64,000 bases of DNA from Oxalobacteraceae bacterium (GCA_010024875.1 RGFZ01000003.1:20738-84737), one strand, 5' to 3'. Shown: positions 47,861 to 56,848, numbered from the stretch's first letter. Translations and numbers: made by a program. The notes: a model not told the origin generated them from the letters alone.

Positions 47861-47901
47861 TTTGACAAGCCGGATGATATCAATGTATTAAACTTGTCAA
47901 A
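47861..47901. promoter_or_regulatory. inverted-repeat operator overlapping a promoter-like sequence
   Basis: The intergenic region 47757-48121 has no credible gene. It holds TTTGACAAG (47861-47869) and its exact complement CTTGTCAAA (47893-47901), 23 bases apart. On the plus strand TTGACA (47862-47867) is followed 18 bases later by TATTAA (47886-47891), a good sigma-70 promoter that points away from the HTH gene. On the minus strand TTGACA with TATCAT 15 bases later is a weaker promoter toward the HTH gene. Confidence 0.55.
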
Positions 47902-48121
47902 CTTGGCATCGCACCGTTTCGCCAGCCCACGACGAGGCAAGCATCCGCTCAGCACCTATCGGACCAGAAAAAAGCATCGGTAAAAACAAAATGGGCCGCC
48001 AATAACTGACGACGTTTCGTGTGATGCGGCTTACCCGAGGCGCATCGGGAGATGAAAGATTCTGACTGACGACCTGACGAGGGAAGGCCTCGGTCGCCTA
48101 AATCAAGTCGGACTCAAGCCT

Positions 48122-48367
48122 TCACGCCATCATCCTGGCCGGGGCGGGCTGATAAGTAGAGCGGCTTCTCATGAGACTGACGAGATTTCGATCACCGAGC
48201 CGCTGTTGCAGCCCGCGGGTGGCGACCACGACCGCAGCAGCTCTGACGGACATCGAAGCAAAGCTGGACATATCGATCTCTTGCGCGAGGTTGATCGCCT
48301 CTTCTACCACGTCGAATTCCATGGCTTCAAGCTGCTTTAATTCCGCGAGTAATTCTGCACGTTGCAT
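48122..48367 (-). CDS. small protein downstream of bactofilin, unknown function
   Basis: The ATG at 48367 (MQRAELLAELKQLEAMEF) has an ACGGAAA ribosome site 7-8 bases upstream and gives 81 residues; longer in-frame starts at 48394 and 48409 lack one. It is mostly helical (LLAELKQLEAMEFDVVEEAI) with a hydrophobic middle (SMSVRAAAVVVATRGLQQRL) and a basic, disordered tail. I do not recognise a family. It lies 52 bases after the bactofilin stop and is probably expressed with it. Confidence 0.6.
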   Translation of the reverse strand: MQRAELLAELKQLEAMEFDVVEEAINLAQEIDMSSFASMSVRAAAVVVATRGLQQRLGDRNLVSLMRSRSTYQPAPARMMA

Positions 48368-48419
48368 TTGATGATTTCCGTTTGGTTTTACCATTTGAAA
48401 CGAATCCACGCTAAAAGCT

Positions 48420-48778
48420 TCAGCGCTTGCCCACCGCCGTCAACAATCGCAAGGCCTCCTGCTCGCTAGTGCCGTCGCCACCTTGCAAGTCGTCTGAGCC
48501 AGTTTCTGTCGGGACGAAGTTGCCGTTGATTTCTGCAGCAGGGTTGATTTCGAGCGTCTCGTAATACAGATCGCCGATCACGCGCGCACCCTCTTGCAAC
48601 TCAAGTGACTTGGCATGGATATCGCCCCACACCGTACCTGCAATGATCGCGTTAGTGCAGAACAGGTTACCGGACAATTTGCCTTGAAATCGATGTTGCC
48701 CTGAATCGTCGCTTCGAAATCGATTCGGGAATCAGCCAGCTGTCGGTTTGTCAGCATCTGCTTTTCGAGGAATTTCAT
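48420..48778 (-). pseudogene. bactofilin (polymer-forming cytoskeletal) gene with a single-base frameshift near 48684
   Basis: The 5' frame starts at ATG 48778 behind GAAGGA and reads MKFLEKQMLTNRQLADS and RIDFEATIQGNIDFK, then goes out of frame. The next frame continues KLSGNLFCTNAIIAGTVWG, DIHAKSLELQEGARVIGDL and YYETLEINPAAEINGNF. Adding one A to the AAGG near 48684 (making AAAGG) joins them into an ordinary bactofilin of about 119 residues with the right-handed beta-helix repeats. Bactofilins polymerise at the membrane and organise envelope proteins. Either a sequencing error or a true loss. Confidence 0.85.
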
Positions 48779-49059
48779 CAGCAATCCTTCGTCGCACGCG
48801 GCGACATCAGATGGGTTTGCGCAGCTATGAAAACACCATATAGCCTGCGCTTCGTAGCCGTAGTTTTTCTGAATTAGCCAGCACTGTCAACCAAAGTTCG
48901 TGTTCATATAAGCAAACATGAAGAATGAACATTCAGAGTCCGTTCTTATAGCTTGATTTACTTAAGAAAAATTATATAAAGATTTTTTTTAATTAATTCA
49001 GGCAAAATTGCACTCTGCGAGTGCGACAAAGTGCGACTATGTATTTTGACAAGGTAGAT

Positions 49060-49308
49060 ATGAACAGACTCGTTTTGATATCATCTGTGTCGTTAACATT
49101 ATTTACATCTGCTATGGCAGATACGATCCGTTCTGATGGCAGCATCACGGAATCACAGGCGCAAAGGAGTACCGTGTCATCTGCTCAGGCTGGAAAGCCC
49201 GCAAAGATTGTCAAACCAGCAGTTACACCATCGACATCAGTTTCGCCGGTGGTCATTGTGCCTGGTAGCCAAAACGCGCCAGCACCAGCCTCCTCCTCAG
49301 GCAAATAA
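49060..49308 (+). CDS. small secreted protein, unknown function
   Basis: The ATG at 49060, 5 bases after AAGGTAG, gives 82 residues. A signal peptide MNRLVLISSVSLTLFTSAMA is followed by a low-complexity mature part rich in Ser, Thr, Pro and Ala (for example PAVTPSTSVSPVVIVPGS). No cysteine for lipid attachment is present. It probably ends up in the periplasm or outside. It precedes the truncated haemoglobin gene by 27 bases. I recognise no family. Confidence 0.6.
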   Translation: MNRLVLISSVSLTLFTSAMADTIRSDGSITESQAQRSTVSSAQAGKPAKIVKPAVTPSTSVSPVVIVPGSQNAPAPASSSGK

Positions 49309-49335
49309 GCTCACACTGATAACCTTATTCGATTT

Positions 49336-49710
49336 ATGGCTGTTTCTCTTTTTGACAAATATGGTGGTGTGCCCACGGTGACGAGGATCGTCAGGGATTT
49401 CCATGAACGACTGATGCGGCGGCCCAACCTGCGTCGCTATTTCGAAGAAATGCATGTTGACAGCATCATCCAGCACCACATTGCTTATGTATCCTATGCG
49501 ATGGGGAAACCCAATCAGGATTTCACGATGAGGGCGATTCATGACCAGCACATGCAGGCTGGTGTAACCAAAGCGTCGTTCAATCACGTCACTGAAATTT
49601 TTCTCGCCGTGCTGGAAGACGAAGGGGTGACGCCCGAGGACATGGAGCAGATCGAAGAAACGCTGAAAGCTGTGCGCGGCGAAATCGTCAGCAAAGGGCT
49701 GGAAAAATAA
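49336..49710 (+). CDS. truncated haemoglobin (group 1-like)
   Basis: A 124-residue 2-on-2 globin. SLFDKYGGVPTVTRIVRDFH opens the fold, with RRPNLRRYFEEMHVDSIIQH and the FVSYAMG-like segment AYVSYAMGKPNQD. The proximal histidine is expected in RAIHDQHMQAGV near residue 73-76, and SFNHVTEIFLAVLEDEGV ends it. Such globins bind O2 or NO and take part in NO detoxification or redox signalling. The gene is closed by a perfect terminator 30 bases after the stop. Confidence 0.85.
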   Translation: MAVSLFDKYGGVPTVTRIVRDFHERLMRRPNLRRYFEEMHVDSIIQHHIAYVSYAMGKPNQDFTMRAIHDQHMQAGVTKASFNHVTEIFLAVLEDEGVTPEDMEQIEETLKAVRGEIVSKGLEK

Positions 49711-49740
49711 GCTCCAGCAAATTGAAGGCGCACAAAACGC

Positions 49741-49773
49741 AAATGCCCGCCAATGCGTCATTGGCGGGCATTT
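49741..49773. terminator. strong rho-independent terminator, probably bidirectional
   Basis: A perfect 15-base inverted repeat (AAATGCCCGCCAATG / CATTGGCGGGCATTT) with a CGT loop and T/A flanks. It lies between the convergent haemoglobin gene and the gene at 49791-50318 and can serve both. Confidence 0.93.
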
Positions 49774-49790
49774 TCATAGGTGGTAACGCT

Positions 49791-50318
49791 TTATTTGAGT
49801 GGCTGCGTGAACTGCAGCATCAGACCATTGAACCCCAGCAGATTAAGCTGAATCTGCTGCTTGCTGCTGAACTCCCATCCCAGTGAGGGGACGATGGCTG
49901 GCGAAAAACCACCGTGGTTGAATGGCACCTTGTCCTCATACTTGCCCCGGTAGCCGTACAGCAAGCCGGCGGTCCATTTCACATACATCTGCGGCTGATC
50001 GAGTACGTTCCGGTAGATTTCGCCCCAGGGAAAGATGTAAGCGCTCTCCTGACCGAAGGAATTGCTGAAGAAGGCCGCACCCGCCAGCGCGCCATCAGCA
50101 CGCTCGCGCTCCACGCCGACCAACCACACATACTTGTGATCATCGCTGGGATGAAAATGCGCAGTGTAGGGCGACACCATCAGGTTGAGACTATCGCCCG
50201 CCTTGGACGACAGATTGAAACCATCGCCCCAGTCATACGCTTGTGCGGAAGACATCGAAAAAAAAGTAGTCGCTGCTAAGCCTGCAACGGCTAGGCGCAA
50301 AGAGAAAGAAGTTTTCAC
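49791..50318 (-). CDS. exported protein, probable small outer-membrane beta-barrel
   Basis: A 175-residue protein with a signal peptide of about 27 residues (LAVAGLAATTFFSMSSAQA). The mature part is rich in aromatic residues and glycine in alternating patterns (KYVWLVGVERERADG, YVKWTAGLLYGYRGKYED, SLGWEFSSKQQIQLNLLGFN), as in small outer-membrane barrels; PagP-like barrels are one possibility. It ends LMLQFTQPLK rather than with a C-terminal Phe. No catalytic residue can be assigned. It shares the terminator at 49741. Confidence 0.65.
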   Translation of the reverse strand: MKTSFSLRLAVAGLAATTFFSMSSAQAYDWGDGFNLSSKAGDSLNLMVSPYTAHFHPSDDHKYVWLVGVERERADGALAGAAFFSNSFGQESAYIFPWGEIYRNVLDQPQMYVKWTAGLLYGYRGKYEDKVPFNHGGFSPAIVPSLGWEFSSKQQIQLNLLGFNGLMLQFTQPLK

Positions 50319-50587
50319 AGAAGGGTACTTTGAATGGTGGAAAAAAGATCAGGGTGTCAGGTGCCCCGCGTCGTTGGCCGGAACGGTAACATTTATTATT
50401 TGCAACGGCAACTGCGCTCATTCAGCCTTGTCCTGCATCTTTGTCAGTCGGTGTCAGAGGAATCGGAATAACTTCTTTACAATGCCATATTTATATTTTC
50501 AGCATCGTGCCAGCCGATTCCCGAACACGAAAGCTGTCGAATTCGTAACATTGGTCAACACCGGCTAACTCGATCCGTTCCCGATTC

Positions 50588-52096
50588 ATGCTCTCCACTG
50601 ACGAAGCCGCCCCGCGCCGCTTGTTCTTCCTGCTTCTGGCCATAACCACTCTCATCAAGCTGTGGCTGGCAGCGGCGATTCCCTTCACGGGTGACGAGGC
50701 CTACTTTTATCTGTGGGGTAGCTATCCCGACTGGGGCGGCTATTACGACCATCCACCCATGGCAGGTTGGTGGCTCTGGGTCCTGCAGGGAGTGTCTTCA
50801 TCGACGCTCTGGTTGCGCACACCCGCTATCTTGCTATGGATAGCGGTTGTCTTTGGCATGATGGACTTGCTGCGGCGGCTGCAGCCACATCACGCCGACA
50901 AGGCCTGGATGCTGGGCAGTCTGTTTCTGGCGCTGCCGTTCACTTGGTCGCTCAACCTGATCACGACCGATACGCCTCTCATCCTGTTCCTTTTCTTCTC
51001 GGGCTATGCGTTCCTGCGCGGAGAGCAATCCGATGATCTTCGCTGGTATGCCGTTGCGGGCTTGCTGCTCGGGCTAGCCCTGCTGTCGAAGTATTTTGCG
51101 GGGCTGCTGGCAATCACCTACGCAGCGTATCTGCTCCCTCGCAGCCGCCGCAGTTGGCTCAAGCTGATACTGATTGCCCTGTGCGCGCTGCCATTCATGC
51201 TACTGAACATGGCATGGAATGCCACGCACTGCTGGAACAATATTCTTTTCAACCTATACAACCGCAACGCGGGCTCGCAATTCGATGCATCGCATCTCAT
51301 CATCTATATGCTGATGATGGTGTATCTCATCACTCCATGGACGGGATTGCGGCTAGTGCGAACCGGTGCGGTGCGCGGCTACTGGCCGCTGGTCAGTCTG
51401 TTCGCAGTCCCATTCGCACTCTTCCTGCTGCTCTCCTTCTTCAAGACCATCGGTCTGCACTGGGTGCTAGCCTTCCTGCCGTTCTTCTTCTTGTGGGCCG
51501 GGGCATCCCTGGATATCGACGTGCTCAGCAAACATCGGCGCTGGAATCTGTGGCTGGGCCTACCTCATCTGATCGCATTGCTGCTACTCGCCTATCTGCC
51601 CAGCAATGTAATTCAAGGGGCTAAACTACATACCGACATCGTGATGCACCGAGAGGCAAAGGCACTGATTAAAATGCTCAGACAGGATTTACCCACCGAC
51701 GCAACGATCATGACGCCCTCATACAGCTTTGCGTCTTTGCTGAGCTACCACGGCGGCAGCTACGTGCCCGTGTTTGGGGGCGGCAGCTTCCATGCGCGCT
51801 TCGATGACAATGTCACTGATTTTCACAGCTACGCTGGCAAGCCGATACGCATCGTCAGTACACGCAAGATCGATCCCTCCACCCTTTTACCTTATTTCGA
51901 TTCAGTGAGCGTGTCAGAGCGAATGCTGGACGGTGCGCGCTTCTGGGTAGCAGATGGACAGGGTTTCCGCTTCGAGCCCTATCGAACGCAAGTACTGACC
52001 CAAGTCGCACAGACCTACTACCGACTGCCGGCTTTTCTGCCACTGCATGGCTGCCGCTTCATGGAGCAGTACGGATTCCAGCGGCAGAACCGCTGA
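50588..52096 (+). CDS. GT-C glycosyltransferase, family 39 (ArnT-like)
   Basis: A 502-residue integral membrane enzyme. The first periplasmic loop carries the GT-C signature FTGDEAYFYLWGSYPDWGGY followed by YDHPPMAGWW. About ten to twelve membrane helices cover residues 10-360, then a C-terminal soluble domain (about 365-500). ArnT/Pmt-type enzymes transfer a sugar from a polyprenyl phosphate on the outer face of the inner membrane. It converges on the sugar-lipid operon at 52106-58269, with 9 bases between its stop and that of gtrA, so it is a strong candidate for the transferase of that product. The acceptor is unknown. Confidence 0.88.
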   Translation: MLSTDEAAPRRLFFLLLAITTLIKLWLAAAIPFTGDEAYFYLWGSYPDWGGYYDHPPMAGWWLWVLQGVSSSTLWLRTPAILLWIAVVFGMMDLLRRLQPHHADKAWMLGSLFLALPFTWSLNLITTDTPLILFLFFSGYAFLRGEQSDDLRWYAVAGLLLGLALLSKYFAGLLAITYAAYLLPRSRRSWLKLILIALCALPFMLLNMAWNATHCWNNILFNLYNRNAGSQFDASHLIIYMLMMVYLITPWTGLRLVRTGAVRGYWPLVSLFAVPFALFLLLSFFKTIGLHWVLAFLPFFFLWAGASLDIDVLSKHRRWNLWLGLPHLIALLLLAYLPSNVIQGAKLHTDIVMHREAKALIKMLRQDLPTDATIMTPSYSFASLLSYHGGSYVPVFGGGSFHARFDDNVTDFHSYAGKPIRIVSTRKIDPSTLLPYFDSVSVSERMLDGARFWVADGQGFRFEPYRTQVLTQVAQTYYRLPAFLPLHGCRFMEQYGFQRQNR

Positions 52097-52105
52097 CACC
52101 CTGAC

Positions 52106-52528
52106 TCAGGTGTCGGTAATCCTCGCAGACTTGAACGACCAGTGCTTGTGGCCCAGATAACTGGTGAATACCGGCACAGTCACGCCCACCGCATGCGCGA
52201 TCTCGGGGATAAAACGAGCCACACCCATCATTGGCAGCAGATAAAAAGCCAGCAGCATGCTGATCGCCCAAGTCTGTAGCACAGCGATCAGGTTGACCAG
52301 CACAAACCAGAATGCGCTGCGACGCATCGGCTGCTCGCTATCCGTAAATACGAACAGACGAGCCAGCACGAAGGCGGTCAGCATGCCGGTCAGATAAGCC
52401 AGCACGACCGCAGATGAAAAATCTGTCCACCGGTTGTAAACGATACGTGAACCGAAATTCACCATCGCCGCAAAACCACCGGTGGCCACGAAGATCAGAA
52501 ACTGGCGCGACATGAAGTGCCGGATCAC
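52106..52528 (-). CDS. GtrA family membrane protein (possible lipid-sugar flippase)
   Basis: A 140-residue protein with four hydrophobic segments ([60 protein letters not shown] and a last near 110). GtrA proteins are thought to move polyprenyl-phosphate sugars across the inner membrane; one family member acts in mycobacterial arabinogalactan assembly. It is the last gene of the operon and overlaps the FAD oxidoreductase gene by 4 bases (ATGA). Confidence 0.88.
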   Translation of the reverse strand: MIRHFMSRQFLIFVATGGFAAMVNFGSRIVYNRWTDFSSAVVLAYLTGMLTAFVLARLFVFTDSEQPMRRSAFWFVLVNLIAVLQTWAISMLLAFYLLPMMGVARFIPEIAHAVGVTVPVFTSYLGHKHWSFKSARITDT

Positions 52529-53844
52529 TGTAATGCCTCACGCGCCATCTTGCGGCCAAAACCAATGCTCTCAGAGATACCCCGATCCTCGGGGTAGTAA
52601 TATGAAGTATCCGCGACCCACAGTCCCTTGACCGGCAATGCAACCGGGGGCAACTTGTCGAGATAGCCAGGATCGCAGATCGGCTGTGCATGCCGGTAGC
52701 GGCTGGCGCGCATGTCGATGAAATCTTCATCGCGCAGTGCAGGATTGATCTTCTTAAGATAGCGGCGTACCTTGTGTAGGAATGCCTGATCGGATTCTGC
52801 AAATTTCGGATGCTCACCTGGCATGTAAAACGGTACGTAAACAATACTGTGATTCAGCGGTCGCAGATTTGAATACTCGACCAGCCCTGGAATATCCATC
52901 TCAGGATCATTCACGTTCAGCCAGAAATTCTGCGACAGTGGTTTTTTCAGCTTGGCAATCACGCAGACTACTGCAATATTTTTCAGCGCAGTGAATTTGT
53001 GCATTATCTCAGCCGGCAAATCCGGCATCAGGCGTGGCACATAGGGCAGCGGCACCGTGCTGATGACCTTATCGAACGATTCCCCGCTGTGCGCGGTCTG
53101 CACACCCACCACACAGCCCTGATCGATAATCACGCGCTGCACAGGTTCGCGAAGTCTGATGGTGCCGCCATGCCGCTCGATATCTCGCTTGAGCGCATTG
53201 AGCAGCGTGGTCGAGCCACCTTCCAGATAACCGAGCTTCTCGCGGAACAGGTCATAGCGCGAACGACCGATACGGCGTATGCGACTCCAGATCCATGCCG
53301 CAGACAGATTGCTGCTGAAATCGTAGAACTTGTAGTCGAATAAACGCCGCCACAATACCTCCCATGCTTCCTCACCCACCCAGCGACGTATCCAGCCAGT
53401 CGCCTCGACATGATCGAGTGGCCTCCAATCAGTACGTTTGGTGCACAAAAAGGCATGTAGGCCATAGCGGAATTTCGCGATCAGACTCAGGCCTCGAAAT
53501 CCCAGCAACGCCCAAGGATTACCCCAGGACTGCATCCGATCTTGATACCAGTACCCCATCTTCGTTTCGGTCCAGCGCATCTTGTCGGCGATGCCCAGCT
53601 CATCGAGCACTTGCAGAAAAGCCGTATCGGAGGTGCAGTGAAAATGGTAATAGCGCTCAATCTCCAGTCCGGAAAAATCAAAGCAGGCAGTCATACCGCC
53701 GACCCGATCGTCCGCCTCGAAGACTACAGGCTGATGACCATCGCGCGCGAGCTGATAAGCAACCGCCAGCCCCATCGGGCCCGCGCCCAACACAGCGATG
53801 CGTTGCGGTGACTGAGGCGAAAACTGCTGAGATGACGACGACAT
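52525..53844 (-). CDS. NAD(P)/FAD-dependent oxidoreductase, amine oxidase / UDP-galactopyranose mutase-like
   Basis: A 439-residue flavoprotein. The dinucleotide loop is [20 protein letters not shown] (about 15-34) with [20 protein letters not shown] next, and the FAD end motif [20 protein letters not shown] near the C terminus. It resembles protoporphyrinogen-oxidase or UDP-galactopyranose-mutase-like proteins found in sugar clusters. It could oxidise or ring-contract a lipid-linked sugar; this is inferred. It begins 2 bases after the epimerase gene and overlaps gtrA. Confidence 0.82.
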   Translation of the reverse strand: MSSSSQQFSPQSPQRIAVLGAGPMGLAVAYQLARDGHQPVVFEADDRVGGMTACFDFSGLEIERYYHFHCTSDTAFLQVLDELGIADKMRWTETKMGYWYQDRMQSWGNPWALLGFRGLSLIAKFRYGLHAFLCTKRTDWRPLDHVEATGWIRRWVGEEAWEVLWRRLFDYKFYDFSSNLSAAWIWSRIRRIGRSRYDLFREKLGYLEGGSTTLLNALKRDIERHGGTIRLREPVQRVIIDQGCVVGVQTAHSGESFDKVISTVPLPYVPRLMPDLPAEIMHKFTALKNIAVVCVIAKLKKPLSQNFWLNVNDPEMDIPGLVEYSNLRPLNHSIVYVPFYMPGEHPKFAESDQAFLHKVRRYLKKINPALRDEDFIDMRASRYRHAQPICDPGYLDKLPPVALPVKGLWVADTSYYYPEDRGISESIGFGRKMAREALQ

Positions 53845-53846
53845 GC

Positions 53847-54785
53847 TCAGAACTCCAGAACAATCCGGCTGTAGATCGGATCACGGAAAGTTTCCTCGAT
53901 GGCGGTTGCAAACGGGGTGCAGCGAACGCCGAAAATACCTGGCCAGTCGATTAGATTGAACTCATCTCGTGCGACCAGTGCCTGCAACTGTTGCGTAGTG
54001 AATGGCGGATTGCGGTCGAATAGGCTCCACAACCAGAGCAAAAAATAAAACAGACTATAGGGAATCTTCATGATCATCGTGCGGGCACCGATTACGCGGC
54101 GAATCTCGCGGATGATATCGATGTAATCGATTTTTTCATGGCCCGAGATGGTAAAAATACCTTCGCGTCTGCCGCTTTCAATGCAACTAATGATGATGTT
54201 ACAAAAATCACCCACATACAGTGGTTGTCGCAGATAGCGGCCATCACCGGGCACAGGGAACACCGGCACCTTCTGCATGAAGCGCGACAGCCAGCCCAAA
54301 TGCTTCCTGTCAAACCAGCCGAACATCAAGGTCGGTCGCAGCACCGGACAAGCGATACCGCTCTCCAGCACCATCTGCTCCTGCAGCTTCTTGGTATTGG
54401 TGTAATAGTCATCCGCAACCGATTCCACAACGGAGGAGCTGATATGCACCAGCTGATCCACCTGACCCGCACGTAGGGCGTCGAGCACGTTTTTCGTTGA
54501 AGTCAGATTATTTCGCTCGAACTCTGCATAGTCGGTGCCGCCGATCTGTGCCTGCAGCATGACTACCGCGCGCGCATGACTGAAATGCCGCTGCCAGTCA
54601 CCCGACTCGGCAAGGTCAGCATACTCGATCACGATATCTGGATGCATGCGGCGCAAAACCTCGAGGTTAGCGTGATGCTTGTCGAGCACAACCAGCTGCG
54701 TGTAGCCACGCGCTTTCAGTCGCGCGACGAGGTTCTGCCCGACCAAACCGGCACCACCAGGCAGGATGATTTTCTGTTCTGTCAT
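53847..54785 (-). CDS. NAD-dependent epimerase/dehydratase family protein
   Basis: A 312-residue extended short-chain dehydrogenase. The NAD loop is [20 protein letters not shown] (about 8-27); [20 protein letters not shown] and the following KK give Ser and a YxxxK catalytic pair; substrate-side segments include [15 protein letters not shown] and [13 protein letters not shown] hydrophobic patch near residues 243-255 ([15 protein letters not shown]) may bind the membrane or a lipid-linked substrate. It follows the DprE2-like gene with no gap. Confidence 0.82.
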   Translation of the reverse strand: MTEQKIILPGGAGLVGQNLVARLKARGYTQLVVLDKHHANLEVLRRMHPDIVIEYADLAESGDWQRHFSHARAVVMLQAQIGGTDYAEFERNNLTSTKNVLDALRAGQVDQLVHISSSVVESVADDYYTNTKKLQEQMVLESGIACPVLRPTLMFGWFDRKHLGWLSRFMQKVPVFPVPGDGRYLRQPLYVGDFCNIIISCIESGRREGIFTISGHEKIDYIDIIREIRRVIGARTMIMKIPYSLFYFLLWLWSLFDRNPPFTTQQLQALVARDEFNLIDWPGIFGVRCTPFATAIEETFRDPIYSRIVLEF

Positions 54786-55526
54786 TCAGATATTAAGCTT
54801 GTTGAAAATGGCGCGCGGCAGATGACGGATCACCATCATGATCAGCCACCACTTCACCGGTGCATACACAACGGGCTGACCCTGCGCGATCGCCTCGACG
54901 ATACGGCGCGCCGCCTGTTCGACAGGGGCCAGTCCATGCTGAGGCAAATGCGAGGTCATCGGCGTAGCCGTCGGGCCCGGCTTGATCAGCACGACCTTTA
55001 CTGCAGAGTTTGCCAGCCGGTGCTGAAGGCCCTGTACATAACGCTCGACCATGCCCTTGGCAGCGCCATAGACATAATTGGTCTTGCGCCCGCGGTCGCC
55101 CGCGACCGAGCCGATCACGGCCAGCGTCCCCTTGCCTCTCGTTTCCATCACGCCGGCAAAGGCTTCGGCAAATAACACGGGCGAAACACCGTTCACTTCC
55201 AGCGCATCACAGGCCATCGAAAGATCCGACTCGCAATCTTTTTGTACCGGCAGGCTCCCGTGTGCGATCAGCACCACGTCGACTGGACGTTCCGCTGTCA
55301 GCGCACTGGCCAGACGCGCGATCGCCCCCGGATCATTGAAGCTTGCTTCGAGCGCCGTGACGGTGGAATGTGGACTGCGCACGCGCAGATCAGCCGCGAC
55401 ACGAGAGACTCGCACCAGATCGCGTCCAACCAGTATCAGCTCCACCGCCGCGCGCACCCACAGCCGCGCGCAATGCTCTGCAATGGCCGAGCTGGCGCCG
55501 ATGATCACGATGCGTGGTTTGGACAA
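54786..55526 (-). CDS. DprE2-like short-chain dehydrogenase (polyprenyl-phosphoryl-2-keto-ribose reductase)
   Basis: A 246-residue classical SDR. IVIIGASSAIAEHCARLW (NAD(P) loop, about 5-22), LAVIGSVAGDRGRKTNYVYG and the AAKG that follows give the Ser/Tyr/Lys triad. The C terminus (MMVIRHLPRAIFNKLNI) resembles that of mycobacterial DprE2. In mycobacteria DprE2 reduces the 2-keto intermediate to decaprenylphosphoryl-D-arabinose after DprE1. The adjacent DprE1-like gene, 29 bases upstream, strongly supports this role here. Confidence 0.86.
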   Translation of the reverse strand: MSKPRIVIIGASSAIAEHCARLWVRAAVELILVGRDLVRVSRVAADLRVRSPHSTVTALEASFNDPGAIARLASALTAERPVDVVLIAHGSLPVQKDCESDLSMACDALEVNGVSPVLFAEAFAGVMETRGKGTLAVIGSVAGDRGRKTNYVYGAAKGMVERYVQGLQHRLANSAVKVVLIKPGPTATPMTSHLPQHGLAPVEQAARRIVEAIAQGQPVVYAPVKWWLIMMVIRHLPRAIFNKLNI

Positions 55527-55555
55527 AGCAGGATCTCCGTTGAATGACGCGCGCG

Positions 55556-56848
55556 TCAGCTACCCATGAGCCGTCGCGACATCGCCGAGCTAATACCCGG
55601 ATCACGCAGCGACAAAAATTCTTTCAGCCGAGGATAACCCGATTCGAAAAGATCGACGGGCATGCGCGCATCCTTGGCCATGTATAGCCTGCCCCGGCAC
55701 TCGCGTACGATCGCGTCCAGCGCAGCGAGCAATTGCAGCGTGGACTGACCCTGATTTGGAAAATCCAGCGCCAGCGTGACTCCCGGCATTGCAAAACTGA
55801 GCATGCCCGTCGACTGACGGTTGCCAAAGGTCTTGAGCACCGCCAAAAAAGATCCCGTTCCCGAGCGCGCGATACGCTTCAACATCGCCTTCACGGCTGG
55901 CTGGCCAAGCTCGCGTGGCAGCACACACTGATACTGGAAAAATCCGTGCGGTCCGTAGATACGGTTCCAGTCACGCACATGGTCTAGCGGATGGAAAAAT
56001 GCTTCGTAATGCTGCACCGATCTGCGTTTGGCTTTTTTCAGATGAAAATACATCGCGTTGAAAGGCCGCAGCGACAACGAATTCACCAGCGACACGGGCG
56101 GCACGAAAGGCATGCGCCATGACCGCGATGCAAGTGGCGTATCTTTGCCCGCGTCGACCGCATTCGCGCGCATGAAAATACCGCGCCCTGCGCCATTCAG
56201 ACAATCCACCCAGGACACGGTATGCTCCCAGTCCGCTTCCGAGGCATCCGACAAGGCAAAAAATTCGGACAAGTCACGATACGGCAGTGTCTCGACCGAC
56301 AGCCAGGGGCCAGGCACGCGCTTTAGCTGCAACTCCACTTCGGTAATCACGCCCGTGAGCCCGAGACCACCAACCGTGGCTTCAAACAACGCTTCACCCG
56401 ACCTGCATTCGAACAGGCTGCCATCCGTGCGGGCCAGCGACAGTCGACGCACATGATCCCCAAAGCTACCTGCCTGATGATGGTTTTTGCCATGGATATC
56501 ATTCGCGATCCCACCGCCGACCGTAACGAATTGCGTGCCCGGCACCACGGGCAACATCCAGCCACGCGGCACGCACAGTCGCTGTATGTCGCGTAGCAGA
56601 AGACCCGATTCGCAGACCAGCCTCCCTTGATGCTCGTCAAATGAAATAAACCGATCTAGACCTGTCGTATTCCACAATACGCCACCGGGGTTCAGGCAAA
56701 CATCGCCATAGCTGCGGCCCATGCCATAGGCGAGGCCAAAGGCATCGCGCTTCATGCGTGCAGCGACCTGCATACGGTCAGACAGCGAATGCACCCGATG
56801 CTCGAACTCACCAAGCCGTCCCCAGGAAGTCACCGCTACCATACCCAT
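55556..56848 (-). CDS. DprE1-like FAD oxidoreductase (polyprenyl-phosphoryl-ribose 2'-oxidase)
   Basis: A 430-residue VAO-type flavoprotein. GMGRSYGDVCLNPGG, the FAD-binding GTQFVTVGGGIANDIHGKNH then HQAGSFGDHVRR, GGLGLTGVI, YGPHGFFQYQCVLP and the catalytic-lysine motif RLYMAKDARM all match mycobacterial DprE1 as I recall it. DprE1 oxidises C2 of polyprenylphosphoryl-ribose. The residue matching the benzothiazinone-target Cys387 is Ala360 (LALDFP). The gene overlaps the 3' end of the UbiA gene by 13 bases; ATG 56842 is an alternative start. Confidence 0.9.
   Translation of the reverse strand: MGMVAVTSWGRLGEFEHRVHSLSDRMQVAARMKRDAFGLAYGMGRSYGDVCLNPGGVLWNTTGLDRFISFDEHQGRLVCESGLLLRDIQRLCVPRGWMLPVVPGTQFVTVGGGIANDIHGKNHHQAGSFGDHVRRLSLARTDGSLFECRSGEALFEATVGGLGLTGVITEVELQLKRVPGPWLSVETLPYRDLSEFFALSDASEADWEHTVSWVDCLNGAGRGIFMRANAVDAGKDTPLASRSWRMPFVPPVSLVNSLSLRPFNAMYFHLKKAKRRSVQHYEAFFHPLDHVRDWNRIYGPHGFFQYQCVLPRELGQPAVKAMLKRIARSGTGSFLAVLKTFGNRQSTGMLSFAMPGVTLALDFPNQGQSTLQLLAALDAIVRECRGRLYMAKDARMPVDLFESGYPRLKEFLSLRDPGISSAMSRRLMGS

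Noticed and set aside
47716..47955. Minus-strand frame of 79 codons over the HTH gene start
   Set aside because: It covers the ribosome site and operator region, is Ser/Phe/Leu-rich, and has no ribosome site of its own.
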